64,000 bases of DNA, from positions 1 through 64,000 of the forward strand of contig NZ_JH815227.1 in the NCBI RefSeq assembly GCF_000238095.2, read 5' to 3'. This document shows positions 1 through 13,554 of this stretch, in pieces. Position 1 is the stretch's first letter, and every line of letters begins with the position of its first letter. Origin of the DNA: Peptoanaerobacter stomatis. GTDB lineage: Bacteria > Bacillota > Clostridia > Peptostreptococcales > Filifactoraceae. Below the pieces are notes generated by a model. It saw only the letters and a list, made by a program, of their open reading frames with translations. It had not been told where the DNA came from and searched no databases. The translations under genes and the position numbers were made by a program.

Positions 1-52
1 TCTTTCGATTGATATACTTCGCATAACATCGAAATATTTTATCTGATTGTAC

Positions 53-79
53 TTTGCACAATCAAAACTGCATATCATC
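53..79 (-). other. 3' arm of pre-23S processing stem
   Basis: This 27-nt segment lies about 140 nt downstream of the 23S 3' end and is the reverse complement of 3274-3300 except for one wobble-compatible change and one mismatch. In the minus-strand transcript the two arms would pair and loop out the whole 23S rRNA, as RNase III processing stems do. The pairing is read directly; the enzyme is inferred. Confidence 0.7.
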
Positions 80-90
80 TCTTTTCAAAC

Positions 91-199
91 ATATACTTCG
101 TATTACTTCGTTAAACTTCGTATCGCTCGTCAGTCACATAGCTTAGTATGCTCCTTCCTTACTCACTTGTTTGCCTTGTACTACTCGCATATCTTTGAA
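91..199 (-). repeat. rRNA spacer repeat, copy downstream of 23S
   Basis: About 110 bp that resemble 3313-3420 in the same orientation, sharing blocks such as ATACTTCG, ACTTCGTTAA and TTAGTATGCTCCTTC. One copy precedes and one follows 23S. A partial third copy (GATATACTTCGCATAAC) starts near position 11. I see no 5S rRNA in bases 1-216, so 5S, if linked, lies beyond the left edge. Confidence 0.6.
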
Positions 200-216
200 A
201 ATACCTTATATTAGTA

Positions 217-3126
<2,910 letters not shown>

Positions 3127-3273
3127 TTTTCGTTTTTTTATCCTTAGTTTTCTCTAAGTTGACCTTGCTATTTGTTTACTTGGTGTAAATTGTATAATCC
3201 TTTGACTTTTTATTCGGAAAGACTTAATATTTTATTTTTGTCTTTCTTCCTTTTTGTCTGCGTTTTATACTTT

Positions 3274-3300
3274 GATGATATGCAGTTTTCATTGTACAAA
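3274..3300 (-). other. 5' arm of pre-23S processing stem
   Basis: Reverse-complementary to 53-79 over 27 nt with 25 Watson-Crick pairs, one G-U and one mismatch when folded as minus-strand RNA. It sits about 150 nt upstream of the 23S 5' end. Confidence 0.7.
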
Positions 3301-3312
3301 TTTCATTTCGTT

Positions 3313-3420
3313 TGATATACTTCGTCTAACTTCGTTAAGTTTCGCATCTGTACTCAGTTACATACTTTAGTATGCTCCTTCGTCCTTTGCTCGCTTGCCT
3401 CGTTATACTCGTATCTGAAA
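3313..3420 (-). repeat. rRNA spacer repeat, copy upstream of 23S
   Basis: Direct-repeat partner of 91-199. Both copies contain a small palindrome (CATACTTTAGTATG here) inside a TTCG-rich context. The function is unknown; the flanking position suggests a processing or antitermination role, or simple duplication of spacer DNA. Confidence 0.6.
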
Positions 3421-3444
3421 CAAAATTATATTTTTTGTTGTTTT

Positions 3445-3471
3445 ATGAACAACAAAAATCGGATAGTAAAC
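3445..3471 (-). other. 3' arm of pre-16S processing stem
   Basis: Reverse-complementary to 5097-5123 over 27 nt with two mismatches. It begins 13 nt beyond the 16S 3' end. In the transcript it would close a stem around the whole 16S rRNA. Confidence 0.7.
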
Positions 3472-3475
3472 TTTT

Positions 3476-5018
<1,543 letters not shown>

Positions 5019-5096
5019 TGACTTCTCTCAGCATTATTTATCCTTACTGACTTTGTTTGTTTGGTACATTTAACTTATTCTTCATAAGTCTTCTTT

Positions 5097-5123
5097 GTTT
5101 ACTATCCGATTTTCATTGTTCAT
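5097..5123 (-). other. 5' arm of pre-16S processing stem
   Basis: Partner of 3445-3471, lying about 80 nt upstream of the mature 16S 5' end within the leader. The pairing is seen directly; cleavage by RNase III is inferred from the standard pathway. Confidence 0.7.
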
Positions 5124-5232
5124 CTGTCCTTTGACAGCTCGTTTATTATATCTCTTATCTTTCTCCCTGTCAAGTACTTTTTTTTACTTTTTTTATTTTC
5201 TTTTTTTACTCTCTCACTGAGAGCTTTATCAT

Positions 5233-5260
5233 ATTATCATATTTACTTATGCTTAGTCAA
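5233..5260 (-). promoter_or_regulatory. rRNA operon promoter (proximal)
   Basis: On the minus strand a consensus -35 TTGACT (5255-5260) is followed after 16 bp by GATAAT (5233-5238). Upstream of the -35 is a run of A tracts (5261-5310 complement) resembling an UP element. Transcription would start about 205 nt before 16S. Confidence 0.65.
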
Positions 5261-5397
5261 CAGTTTTTTTTATTTTTTTTCACTTTTTTTATTTTCTTGT
5301 CCTTTTTATTATTTTTATTGTTTTTTATCCTTTATTTGATTATATACTTTATTCTATTATTTTGTTTTTTCGTTCTGATTTTTAATTATACTATCTT

Positions 5398-5426
5398 ATA
5401 ATATTAGGTTTACAATATAAGTGCAA
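5398..5426 (-). promoter_or_regulatory. Possible second, upstream rRNA promoter
   Basis: On the minus strand TTGCAC (5421-5426), 17 bp, TATTAT (5398-5403). Tandem promoters are common at rRNA operons. The background is so AT-rich that chance matches are likely. Confidence 0.4.
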
Positions 5427-5764
5427 CACTTAATAAAAAAATAATGACTTAGAAAATAAAAACTTGTATAATAGAGTTTTCGAAAACAAAAATATTTATT
5501 TGAAAAATTAATTATTATGTTTTTCTCTTATTTTATAATATTTTAATATGAGCATTCTTAAAATTAACAAATTATACTAAAACTTCTATAAAATAACTAA
5601 AAAAGAGAAAAATAAGATATAATACCTTTCAAAAAAATATACTTAAAAGTATAACTTTAAGGAATTTGAATATGGTATCTATTGGGCGGAATATTAGTAT
5701 TATATAAATATATACATTAATCAAACGATTATTTATAATTAGAAAAAAAGGATATCAAAATATA
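5427..5764. other. Intergenic region between rel and the rRNA promoters
   Basis: 338 bp of AT-rich DNA without a gene. It contains a tail segment of the intergenic repeat family (5503-5549) that is part of an imperfect inverted repeat with 5574-5613. Confidence 0.5.
5503..5549 (+). repeat. Intergenic repeat segment (family A, plus orientation)
   Basis: Similar over about 45 bp to 41390-41437 and 63844-63891, and in reverse to 19793-19839. The shared core is AAAAATTAATTATTAT followed by a TTAT-TCTATAATATTTTAGTAT-like end. Confidence 0.55.
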
Positions 5765-7966
5765 TTACTTTGATATCCTAAATACATCGTGTATATCCGG
5801 AACAGCTTTCAATTTTCTGATTATCTTCCTCACTTGCTCCTTTGATCTTACTTCAAACGTTGCATCTATTATTGCTATATCATCCTTTACTCTTCTAGCA
5901 TTTAATGACAATAAGTCACTTTTTTCATCTTCAAAAATTCTGCTTATATCTCCAAACAATCCTCTTCTGTCATATCCTCTTATTTGGACTTCCACATCAA
6001 ATGATGAGTTTACGTTAATATCATTCCAATGCACTTCTACCAGTTCTTTAGAGCTGTTCTGCATATCTCTTTGGGCGTTAGGACAATCTTTTCTATGAAC
6101 TGTTACTCCTCTACCTTTTGTTATATAGCCCACTATTTCATCTCCAGGTATTGGTGTACAGCATTTTGCAAGTCTTGTAAGTATATTATCTACACCTGTA
6201 ACATTGACCAGTTGTCTATTTTTTCTTTCTTTTTTCTGTTCTCTACCCTCTTGTGATATTCTTTGATTTTCTTTTAACTGTTTTAGTTTTTCTTCTTTTA
6301 TTTTATCTCCGAAGTCTTTTTCATAAATATCTTTAAGCTTACCCATAACCTGATTCATAGTAAGCCCACCATAACCAAGAGCTGCATATAATTCTTCTTC
6401 GCTTGCCTGACTTAAAAATTTAGCTGCTGCTACAAGTGCTTTTGTTCTTAAAAAATCTCCTAACGGGTAGCCTTGCTTCTTTGTTTCTTTTTCTATTAAT
6501 TCTTTGCCTTTTTCTATGTTTTCTTCTTTACGTTCCTTTTTGAACCATTGTCTTATTTTATTTTTTGCATGCGAAGATTTTACAATATTTATCCAATCTC
6601 TGCTTGGTCCTTTTGAAGATGCAGATGTCATTATTTCAACTATCTGACCATTTTTTAGCTTGGTATCAAGCGGCACAATCTTTCCACTTATTTTTGCACC
6701 TATACAAGTATTACCTACATTTGTGTGTATCTTGTATGCCAAATCTATAGGTGTCGAGTCTGTAGGTAATTCTATTACATCTCCTTTTGGCGTAAACACA
6801 AAAACCTGATTGGCAAATAAGTCTATTTTTAAAGACTCCATAAATTCTGTAGGATCTGATACTTCTTTTTGCCAATCCATTATCTGTCTTAACCAGGCTA
6901 ATTTCTTGTCCATATCAGATTCATTTGTATCTATTCTTCCTTCTTTATATTTCCAGTGTGCTGCTATACCGTATTCTGCTGTCTTATGCATTTCTTCTGT
7001 ACGTATCTGTATTTCTACCGGCTCTCCGTCAGGTCCAAATATTGTAGTGTGTATGGATTGATACATATTTACCTTTGGCATAGCAATATAATCTTTAAAT
7101 CTTGTTGGTATTGGTTTCCAAATAGTGTGAACTATACCTATTACGCCATAGCAATCTTTCAATTCCTTAACAACTACCCTGACAGCTATAAAATCGTATA
7201 TTTCTTCAAAAGATTTATTTTTAAATTTCATCTTTTTGTATATACTATACATATTTTTTTCTCTACCATATATTTCGCATGGTATGTTAGCTTCTACTTG
7301 TATTTTTTCTTTTAACTTGGAAATTATGCCATTTATATATGAATCCCTCTGAGTTATTCTTCTTGATATTTTTCTTTCCATGTCAAAATAAAACTCAGGT
7401 TCAAGATATCTAAGTGCTATATCTTCCATTTCCCATTTGATTTTTGATATACCGAGTCTGCCTGCTATAGGCGCAAATATTTCTATAGTTTCTTTTGATT
7501 TTTCTCTTGCTTTTCTTGGCGGCATAAATTTGAGAGTTCTCATATTATGAAGTCTGTCAGCCAGTTTTATTAAGACAACTCTCACGTCTTTCGCCATAGC
7601 CATAAACATCTTGCGAAGATTTTCTGTTTGATTTTCTTCTTTAGATTTATAATCTATTTTACCAAGTTTAGTAACTCCATCTACAAGTGTAGCTATCTCA
7701 ACTCCAAACATATTTATCATTTGTTCGTTAGTGGTGTCCGTATCTTCCACAACATCGTGCATCAACCCTGCTGCAATGGTAGCCACATCTAATTCCAACT
7801 CCGCCAATATACCGGCTACTTGAACAGGATGCACTATATATGCTTCTCCTGAGCGCCTTACCTGTCCTTCATGCTTATTTTCAGCATATTCATAGGCTTT
7901 TATAAGTATATCCACATCTGCATCAGGATTATATTGCTGTACAGTTTTTATTACATTTTCCAACAA
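5765..7966 (-). CDS. rel: Bifunctional (p)ppGpp synthetase/hydrolase, RelA/SpoT family
   Basis: Makes and degrades the alarmone (p)ppGpp in response to amino-acid starvation; cytoplasmic and ribosome-associated. Numbered from the longest frame (736 residues), an HD hydrolase domain occupies about 25-200 with the HD pair at 73-74. A synthetase domain spans about 235-345 with the conserved MYQSIHTTIFGPDGEPVEIQIRT region. A TGS domain is near 385-445 and a C-terminal ACT domain near 665-736. The length is typical of bifunctional Rel of Firmicutes. The longest frame opens with GTG at 7975, but AAAGGTGA overlaps that codon and sits 6 nt before a TTG at 7966. I therefore prefer 7966, giving MLENVIK. 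It lies downstream of apt and recJ on the same strand, a common clostridial order, but 400 bp from apt. Confidence 0.95.
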   Translation of the reverse strand: MLENVIKTVQQYNPDADVDILIKAYEYAENKHEGQVRRSGEAYIVHPVQVAGILAELELDVATIAAGLMHDVVEDTDTTNEQMINMFGVEIATLVDGVTKLGKIDYKSKEENQTENLRKMFMAMAKDVRVVLIKLADRLHNMRTLKFMPPRKAREKSKETIEIFAPIAGRLGISKIKWEMEDIALRYLEPEFYFDMERKISRRITQRDSYINGIISKLKEKIQVEANIPCEIYGREKNMYSIYKKMKFKNKSFEEIYDFIAVRVVVKELKDCYGVIGIVHTIWKPIPTRFKDYIAMPKVNMYQSIHTTIFGPDGEPVEIQIRTEEMHKTAEYGIAAHWKYKEGRIDTNESDMDKKLAWLRQIMDWQKEVSDPTEFMESLKIDLFANQVFVFTPKGDVIELPTDSTPIDLAYKIHTNVGNTCIGAKISGKIVPLDTKLKNGQIVEIMTSASSKGPSRDWINIVKSSHAKNKIRQWFKKERKEENIEKGKELIEKETKKQGYPLGDFLRTKALVAAAKFLSQASEEELYAALGYGGLTMNQVMGKLKDIYEKDFGDKIKEEKLKQLKENQRISQEGREQKKERKNRQLVNVTGVDNILTRLAKCCTPIPGDEIVGYITKGRGVTVHRKDCPNAQRDMQNSSKELVEVHWNDINVNSSFDVEVQIRGYDRRGLFGDISRIFEDEKSDLLSLNARRVKDDIAIIDATFEVRSKEQVRKIIRKLKAVPDIHDVFRISK

Positions 7967-7975
7967 TTTAATCAC

Positions 7976-8383
7976 CTTTATCTATTCTTTATATAAGTAA
8001 GTTAATTCCACTTCAAATCAAAACAGATAGATTGTATTTTAAACAAGAATAATTTAAATATATTTTTATTATCCAGCTTTAAAATATGTATAAATATTCC
8101 AAATATTATTGATACATCTATAAAAATATGTAAGCAAAAGGGATTGAATCACAACAATCCCTTTACTGATTTTAATTATAACAAATTACAAAGCAATAAG
8201 ATATACTAAATACATCACTTTGTTAAAATTTTTTATACTGATTGATAGATAAAAAACAAATAATTATATCAACTTTAATAATGTTTTATCTTATCATAAT
8301 TTTATTGCATTGAGCATTTATCAAAACAATAATACATAATAAAACTTAAACAATCCTGTTAATTTGATATTAACCTAAAATTG
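7976..8383. other. Intergenic region between rel and apt
   Basis: About 400 bp, AT-rich, with one clear hairpin (8137-8164). No reading frame or RNA gene is recognisable. It probably contains the rel promoter on the minus strand. Confidence 0.5.
8137..8164 (-). terminator. Possible terminator downstream of apt
   Basis: A 10-bp perfect stem AAAGGGATTG/CAATCCCTTT with an 8-nt loop, followed on the minus strand by TTTTGCTTAC. It lies 220 bp beyond the apt stop, and the T run is short. Confidence 0.4.
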
Positions 8384-8905
8384 TTATTCACTCTCATATT
8401 TAACCAATGAATTTACATGATATTTTTTCACTTTTTCATTAGGTTTTAAAAATGAAAGTTCTATGAGGAATTCCATAGCTTTTACATTAGCTCCTATTTC
8501 TTCAAGCAACTCTGCGACTGCACACACAGTTCCTCCTGTCGCCATTAAATCGTCTACAATTGCGACATTAGAGCCTTTTTCTATTGCGTCTTTGTGTATT
8601 TCCAATATATCTGTTCCATATTCCAAAGAATATTCTTTTCTAACCACCTCTGCAGGTAATTTACCTTTTTTTCTAATAGGAACAAAACCCACACCTAAAG
8701 CATACGCAACTGCCGCTCCCATTAAAAATCCTCTTGCTTCAGGTCCTACAATATAATCTATATCTTTGTCTTTCAAATCTTGTACTATTAAATCTACTGC
8801 ATATTTAAACGCCTCTTTATCTTTTATAAGCGTTGTTATATCTTTAAAACCTATGCCTTTTTCAGGAAAATCCGGTATTTCTCTTATCACAGACCTTAAA
8901 TCCAT
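8384..8905 (-). CDS. apt: Adenine phosphoribosyltransferase
   Basis: Converts adenine and PRPP to AMP in cytoplasmic purine salvage. The protein of about 173 residues has the usual length. It shows the N-terminal [15 protein letters not shown] motif, the GPEARGF motif and the type I PRPP-binding loop [13 protein letters not shown]. The frame extends to 8911 (MYMDLRS), but GAGGGG lies 8 nt before the second ATG and only 2 nt before the first, so 8905 is the better start; it also matches the usual MDL N-terminus. It follows recJ by 48 bp on the same strand and is probably co-transcribed with it. Confidence 0.95.
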   Translation of the reverse strand: MDLRSVIREIPDFPEKGIGFKDITTLIKDKEAFKYAVDLIVQDLKDKDIDYIVGPEARGFLMGAAVAYALGVGFVPIRKKGKLPAEVVRKEYSLEYGTDILEIHKDAIEKGSNVAIVDDLMATGGTVCAVAELLEEIGANVKAMEFLIELSFLKPNEKVKKYHVNSLVKYESE

Positions 8906-8953
8906 ATACATATCCCCTCAATCTTTTTGATTGTAATAAAAACAATATATAAA

Positions 8954-11308
8954 TTATCGTCCTATAATAGAAAAATACTGTTTAAATTTTCTAAAAATAA
9001 TATTATCATTTATATCTTGTTTTTCATCTGTTATTTTTAACTTTACGTGTACTCTATTATATTGAAAATCATATATTATGTCAATAAGTTTACATTTTTG
9101 AAGCATACTGCTTGCTATAAAAAAAATCATCGAATCTATTTTCAATACATTCAATATATCTGTTATCCTTATATTCTTATCATCATATTTTTTGAAAAAA
9201 TTGTATAAAATAACCATATTCAAACGCAAATCGTAAGGCTTGTATCCTATATCAAATTGTGAAAAATCTAAAGCATATTTATTACACTCACATTCATAAA
9301 TTACGTTTTCTATTTTTTTAAGTTTATCACATACAACGATATTATCATAATCTTTAAGCTCTGTTTTATCCAATAAAGGCAATAATATAACCATATTTTC
9401 AAAGCTGTTTTCCATATTGTCCTGATAAAAATCAAGACGTTTATACGAGTATTCCATTAGCTTACGAATATAAAAATAGGATTTATATGAATAGCATAAA
9501 AATGCAGTTTTTCCTATGAGTTTAGATATATTTTTCAACTCCAGTATTTCAAAATTTATCACATCCTCTAATGAAAAGTCATAATTCATTTCAAAATATC
9601 CTATATCATCTCTTACAATTTGATAAATATCTTTATAATCATACGAATAATCATATGAATACCTTATATCTGAAGCAAACATTTGTATATCAACATTATC
9701 AGCAAAAACATTCCTATTCATATGAAATACTACATCTACATTTTTAGATATGTCCAAATCTTTTAATTCGTCATAACTGTTGAATTTCAAAATATTTTTT
9801 CCCGTTTTTTTATCTCTAGCCTTAAAATGAATTTTATCTTTTCCAATAAATTGAATATTTTCCAAGCTTATATCAGTTGACAAAAATATCGGCTTTTCAT
9901 TTTCTATACCGAAAGGCTCAAACATTTCCATCTTATTATAATTTTCTTGAGTTATTGCATTTGTCGGCATAAGCATATCTATGTTCAAGTTCACTTCATA
10001 ATCTTCATCCGACATAATTTTTTTTGCATATGCATTTATTTTTTTTATAAAAGTAGGAATTTTTTCTTTTTTTATGGAAAATCCTCCAGCCATTTCATGT
10101 CCGCCATATTTTTCGAACATATTTTCCATAGATTTCATAGCTTCAAAAAAATTAAAATTTTCTATACCTCTACAGGATGCAGAGGCTTTATCGTCATCTA
10201 TCGCAATCACAACTGACGGTTTTCCAAATTTGTCAACGAGTTTTGAAGCTACTATACCTATTACCCCTTTATTCCAGTTTTCTCCGTAAGATACTGTTAC
10301 ATATGGTTGGTTTTCACTTTCTTCCTCTACTTGTACAAGCGATTTTTCATATATATCTTTTACCATCTCTTGTCTTTTATAATTTAGAATATTCAATTCT
10401 TTTGCATAACATTTTGCTTCTATTTCATTTTTGGCCATATATAATCTTACAGCAAGTGATGCATCGTCCAATCTTCCCGCAGAATTTATCCTCGGCGCAA
10501 TTCCAAATCCTATTTCATACGAAAATATTGCACTTTTATTAAGACCCGCTTCTATTATTAAAGCATCTATTCCAAAATTTGAAGACTTTTTTATTTCTCT
10601 CAGTGCATTTTTTACTATAACTCTATTTTCACCGTTTAACTCCATTATATCAGCCACTGTAGCTATTCCTGCTATTTCTACAAGCTCGCCTGTTTCCTGC
10701 TTAGCATACATCCTCAAAAGCTCTCTGGATAATTTATAAGCTATTGCCGCACCACATAAATTTTTATACGGATATTTACAATTTTTTTGATGAGGATTTA
10801 CTATTGAATACGCTTTGGGTATAACTTCGCCAACTTGATGGTGATCTGTTATAATAACATCCATTTCAAGTTCATTTGCAAAATCAACTTCATCTATAGC
10901 CGTTATGCCGCAATCCACTGTGATTATAAGCTTACACTCATCTTGTGATATTTTGTTTATCGCATCCTTGTTAAGTCCATATCCCTCAGTTTTTCTATTG
11001 GGTATATAATAGTTTATATTGTGATAATCTAAAATATTGAACGTTTTTAACAATATAGCTGTTGCACTCGTGCCGTCAACATCATAATCCCCATAAATAT
11101 ATATTTTCTCATTTTGTTTTATAGCTGTATCTATTCTCTCCAATGCTCTTTTCATACCAAGCATAAGCATACCATCATACTGGTTATCTATATCAGGTTT
11201 AAAAAACTCCTCTTTACTCATATCATATTTGTTTCTGTCATAAAATAACTTATCAAAAGGTATTGTGCTTGTATTTATATTAGATATTATCCATTTTTTT
11301 TCGTTCAT
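8954..11308 (-). CDS. recJ: Single-stranded-DNA-specific exonuclease RecJ
   Basis: A 5'-3' single-strand DNA exonuclease of recombination and mismatch repair, cytoplasmic. The 784-residue protein shows the DHH phosphoesterase motifs in order: IYGDYDVDGTSA near residue 70, the VDCGIT motif, TDHH near 155, SAGRLDD near 275, and the DHHA1 motif GGHEMAGGF near 400. The longer form with extra C-terminal domains is common in Firmicutes. The C-terminal 250 residues are weakly conserved by eye. The start ATG at 11308 is preceded by AAAAGGAG. It is the first gene of a recJ-apt unit. Confidence 0.95.
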   Translation of the reverse strand: MNEKKWIISNINTSTIPFDKLFYDRNKYDMSKEEFFKPDIDNQYDGMLMLGMKRALERIDTAIKQNEKIYIYGDYDVDGTSATAILLKTFNILDYHNINYYIPNRKTEGYGLNKDAINKISQDECKLIITVDCGITAIDEVDFANELEMDVIITDHHQVGEVIPKAYSIVNPHQKNCKYPYKNLCGAAIAYKLSRELLRMYAKQETGELVEIAGIATVADIMELNGENRVIVKNALREIKKSSNFGIDALIIEAGLNKSAIFSYEIGFGIAPRINSAGRLDDASLAVRLYMAKNEIEAKCYAKELNILNYKRQEMVKDIYEKSLVQVEEESENQPYVTVSYGENWNKGVIGIVASKLVDKFGKPSVVIAIDDDKASASCRGIENFNFFEAMKSMENMFEKYGGHEMAGGFSIKKEKIPTFIKKINAYAKKIMSDEDYEVNLNIDMLMPTNAITQENYNKMEMFEPFGIENEKPIFLSTDISLENIQFIGKDKIHFKARDKKTGKNILKFNSYDELKDLDISKNVDVVFHMNRNVFADNVDIQMFASDIRYSYDYSYDYKDIYQIVRDDIGYFEMNYDFSLEDVINFEILELKNISKLIGKTAFLCYSYKSYFYIRKLMEYSYKRLDFYQDNMENSFENMVILLPLLDKTELKDYDNIVVCDKLKKIENVIYECECNKYALDFSQFDIGYKPYDLRLNMVILYNFFKKYDDKNIRITDILNVLKIDSMIFFIASSMLQKCKLIDIIYDFQYNRVHVKLKITDEKQDINDNIIFRKFKQYFSIIGR

Positions 11309-11524
11309 AAATTCTCCTTTTAATGTTATTTTTTTATATTTTACAGCAAATATATTATATTTTCAATATTTTTATATATGTCATTAAAATTTATAACCAT
11401 ATTCTTAATATATTATATTCAATACAGTATCTCTTATTTAAATACGCTTTTGTGTTAACTTTATTCTGATTCAATGTATCACTTAACATCCTAAATCTAA
11501 AATTATATCTTAAAAAAAATTAAT

Positions 11525-11553
11525 TTGTTTAATTATTTCAAATATGGTAGAAT
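11525..11553 (+). promoter_or_regulatory. Promoter candidate for the MltG-like gene
   Basis: TTGTTT (11525-11530), 17-bp spacer, TAGAAT (11548-11553), about 95 bp upstream of the start codon. Confidence 0.45.
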
Positions 11554-11568
11554 AATTCTAATATATTT

Positions 11569-11590
11569 ATTTAGATAATATTATCTAAAT
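11569..11590. promoter_or_regulatory. 22-bp palindrome, operator candidate
   Basis: ATTTAGATAA-TA-TTATCTAAAT is a perfect 10-bp inverted repeat around a 2-bp centre. It lies just past the expected transcription start of the promoter at 11525-11553. Binding by a repressor is inferred; AT-rich DNA also gives palindromes by chance. Confidence 0.4.
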
Positions 11591-11648
11591 ATTTTTATCT
11601 GTATTTAACAAAATTTAAAAATCCAATTATACTATTAAGAGGTTGTAT

Positions 11649-12320
11649 ATGAACAAACTCAAGGATTTCATTCACTATATAAGTGATATTATAATGGTTC
11701 TTGTTGTAGTATTTATAATACTTTTTGTGTTTTACAAAAATATAAGCGTATTTTTCAGCGATATATTCGATCAAAAATTATCTGTAAATATAAAAGAAAT
11801 TGTATCAGATGATATTTCAAATACATCTATAAATGTAAACACAGACTCTGAGAAAACTGAAAATCTCGAAGAAAAAAACAACATCAATACTACAACATCA
11901 CAAAACGCAAAGTCTGCTGATGAATCCGTCACATATCAAAACAAAGAAACAAACACCTCACAAACAGAAAAATCAATAGAACAAACGAGCATACCTCAAA
12001 ATATAAACACCGAAGACAAAACATCTGATACACAAAATTTACAAGTAAATCCCAATGATGAAAATAAAGAAAATTCTAAGAATGAAATTACAAAAGCGGT
12101 ACAAAACAACAATAATTTTACTGTAACTATAGTTATCCCAGCAAACTCAACATCTACACAGATAGTAGACATACTTTATGACAATAAACTCATCACTTCA
12201 AAAGACGAGATTAATATATATTTAAAAGAAAACAACTTGGAAACAAAACTGAAATCCGGTACATTTACTATAAATTCAAAAATGAGCGTAGAGGAAATAG
12301 TAGATACCATATCCTTATAA
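11649..12320 (+). CDS. Membrane-anchored protein with MltG/YceG-type N-terminal subdomain, no catalytic domain
   Basis: About 223 residues. One membrane segment (about 10-33) is followed by an extracellular linker rich in Asn, Thr, Ser, Gln and Glu (about 55-155) and a C-terminal module of about 70 residues. That module (VIPANSTSTQIVDILYDNKL... LKSGTFTINSKMSVEEIV) resembles the LysM-like subdomain that precedes the lytic transglycosylase domain of MltG/YceG. The catalytic domain is absent, so this is not a full endolytic transglycosylase; it may bind peptidoglycan or a division or elongation complex. The frame can start at TTG 11643, but AGAGG abuts that codon, so ATG 11649, 6 nt downstream, is chosen. 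The function is inferred from weak similarity. Confidence 0.7.
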   Translation: MNKLKDFIHYISDIIMVLVVVFIILFVFYKNISVFFSDIFDQKLSVNIKEIVSDDISNTSINVNTDSEKTENLEEKNNINTTTSQNAKSADESVTYQNKETNTSQTEKSIEQTSIPQNINTEDKTSDTQNLQVNPNDENKENSKNEITKAVQNNNNFTVTIVIPANSTSTQIVDILYDNKLITSKDEINIYLKENNLETKLKSGTFTINSKMSVEEIVDTISL

Positions 12321-12365
12321 ATTAAAATATATAAAATCCATACATATCAAAATGCTCTACTTTCT

Positions 12366-12392
12366 ACATTTCTGCTTGTACTTATATTAATA
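12366..12392 (+). repeat. Left copy of 27-bp perfect direct repeat flanking the IS
   Basis: Identical over 27 bp to 13555-13581 (begins ACATTTCTGC, ends ATATTAATA). This copy ends 19 bp before the predicted left terminus of the IS. Weaker similarity extends upstream of both copies (TCAAAA-TG...ACTTT). Confidence 0.85.
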
Positions 12393-12493
12393 TGTTATGC
12401 TACAATAGATTTGTGACAAAAAAGTATAAAAAAAGAAAGCCAACTGATATAATAAGATTTGGAAAAAATAAAAATCAGTAAAGAGGCTTTCTT

Positions 12494-13438
12494 ATGAATA
12501 AAAGTATAACAGAAGGAATGAAAAGACGCAAGCAAATAATAGAATATGCAATAAAAGAAAAAAATAATGCAAAAGCAGCAAGAAAATACCATGTAACAAG
12601 ACAGTATGTACATTATTGGATGAAAAGATATGATGGAACAATAGAATCATTAAGAAAAGAGTCAACAAAACCAAAAAGCCATCCAAAAGAGCACACAGCA
12701 GAAGAACAAGAAAAGATAAAACATTGCTATAGATATCATAAGCATGAAGGGTTAGCACAAGTATACAGAAAGTTACAAGAAAAAGGATATACAAGATGCT
12801 ATGATTCAATGACAAGACAGATAAAAAAATTAAAATTAAAAACTATACAAGAAAAAAAAGAAATTAGAAAAAAGAAGAAAGAAAAGAAAGTAAGCAAAGT
12901 AACAAGACCAGGAGAGCAAGTACAAGTAGATATAAAATATGTACCGTTAGAATGCATAGGATTTAAAAGTGAAGTAGACAGATATTATCAAATAACAGGT
13001 ATAGATGTATATACAAGAAAAAGAATATTGAAGCTTGTAAAAGAAAAAAGCACATACGAAACAAGTAATTACTTAAATACATTAGAAAAAGAAATGGGAT
13101 TTAAAATAGAGCAAATACAAACAGATAATGGATTAGAATTTACAAATGAGCAAGACAGAACAAATAAAAAAAGTAGATTTCAAAAAACATTAGAAGAATT
13201 AGGTATAGAGCATAAACTAACAGCCGCATACAGTCCGTGGCAAAATGGGTATGTAGAAAGAAGTCATAGAGAAGATAGTGAGAAATTTTATGCAAATAGA
13301 AGATTCAAGAGCGAAGAAGAGATGTATAAGAGTTTTGAAAGATATGCAAAAAGGCAAAACAATATAGCGAAGAAAGTTTTGAAATTCAAAACTGCAAATG
13401 AAATGTTAGAAGATTATATAGAAAAAGCGAGAGTGTGA
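12494..13438 (+). CDS. IS481-like DDE transposase
   Basis: The 314-residue protein has an N-terminal helix-turn-helix (about 15-45, NAKAARKYHVTRQYVHYWMK), a basic linker, and an rve integrase core. The catalytic residues are visible: Asp in VQVDIKYVP (near 148), Asp in IQTDNGLEF (near 212) and Glu in NGYVERSHRE (near 250). The frame is intact from ATG to stop with GAGG 8 nt upstream, so the enzyme may be active. The gene is strongly purine-rich on the coding strand. It mobilises the IS described above and has no functional link to its neighbours. Confidence 0.9.
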   Translation: MNKSITEGMKRRKQIIEYAIKEKNNAKAARKYHVTRQYVHYWMKRYDGTIESLRKESTKPKSHPKEHTAEEQEKIKHCYRYHKHEGLAQVYRKLQEKGYTRCYDSMTRQIKKLKLKTIQEKKEIRKKKKEKKVSKVTRPGEQVQVDIKYVPLECIGFKSEVDRYYQITGIDVYTRKRILKLVKEKSTYETSNYLNTLEKEMGFKIEQIQTDNGLEFTNEQDRTNKKSRFQKTLEELGIEHKLTAAYSPWQNGYVERSHREDSEKFYANRRFKSEEEMYKSFERYAKRQNNIAKKVLKFKTANEMLEDYIEKARV

Positions 13439-13447
13439 TTTAGAAAA

Positions 13448-13489
13448 TTTTTAACAATATATGGGGTTACCCGCATATATTGTTAAAAA
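13448..13489 (+). terminator. Transposase terminator hairpin
   Basis: A perfect 16-bp stem (13448-13463 with 13474-13489); the loop itself contains GGG/CCC. It begins 9 bp after the transposase stop. The flanks T5/A6 make it bidirectional in form. Confidence 0.6.
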
Positions 13490-13554
13490 AATATGATATA
13501 CAATAATCAAAATTATATTATAGGCTTTGTGTCAAAAATGTTTGACTTTTTTAC

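Larger units (their letters stand above)
11309..11648. other. Divergent intergenic region between recJ and the MltG-like gene
   Basis: About 340 bp, very AT-rich. It carries a promoter candidate and a 22-bp palindrome on the side of the plus-strand gene, listed separately. Confidence 0.5.

Noticed and set aside
1-216. Possible 5S rRNA downstream of 23S
   Set aside because: None of the conserved 5S segments is visible on either strand; the region is spacer repeat and processing arm.
12395-12815. Minus-strand open frames opposite the transposase
   Set aside because: They are low-complexity shadows of the purine-rich transposase coding strand.
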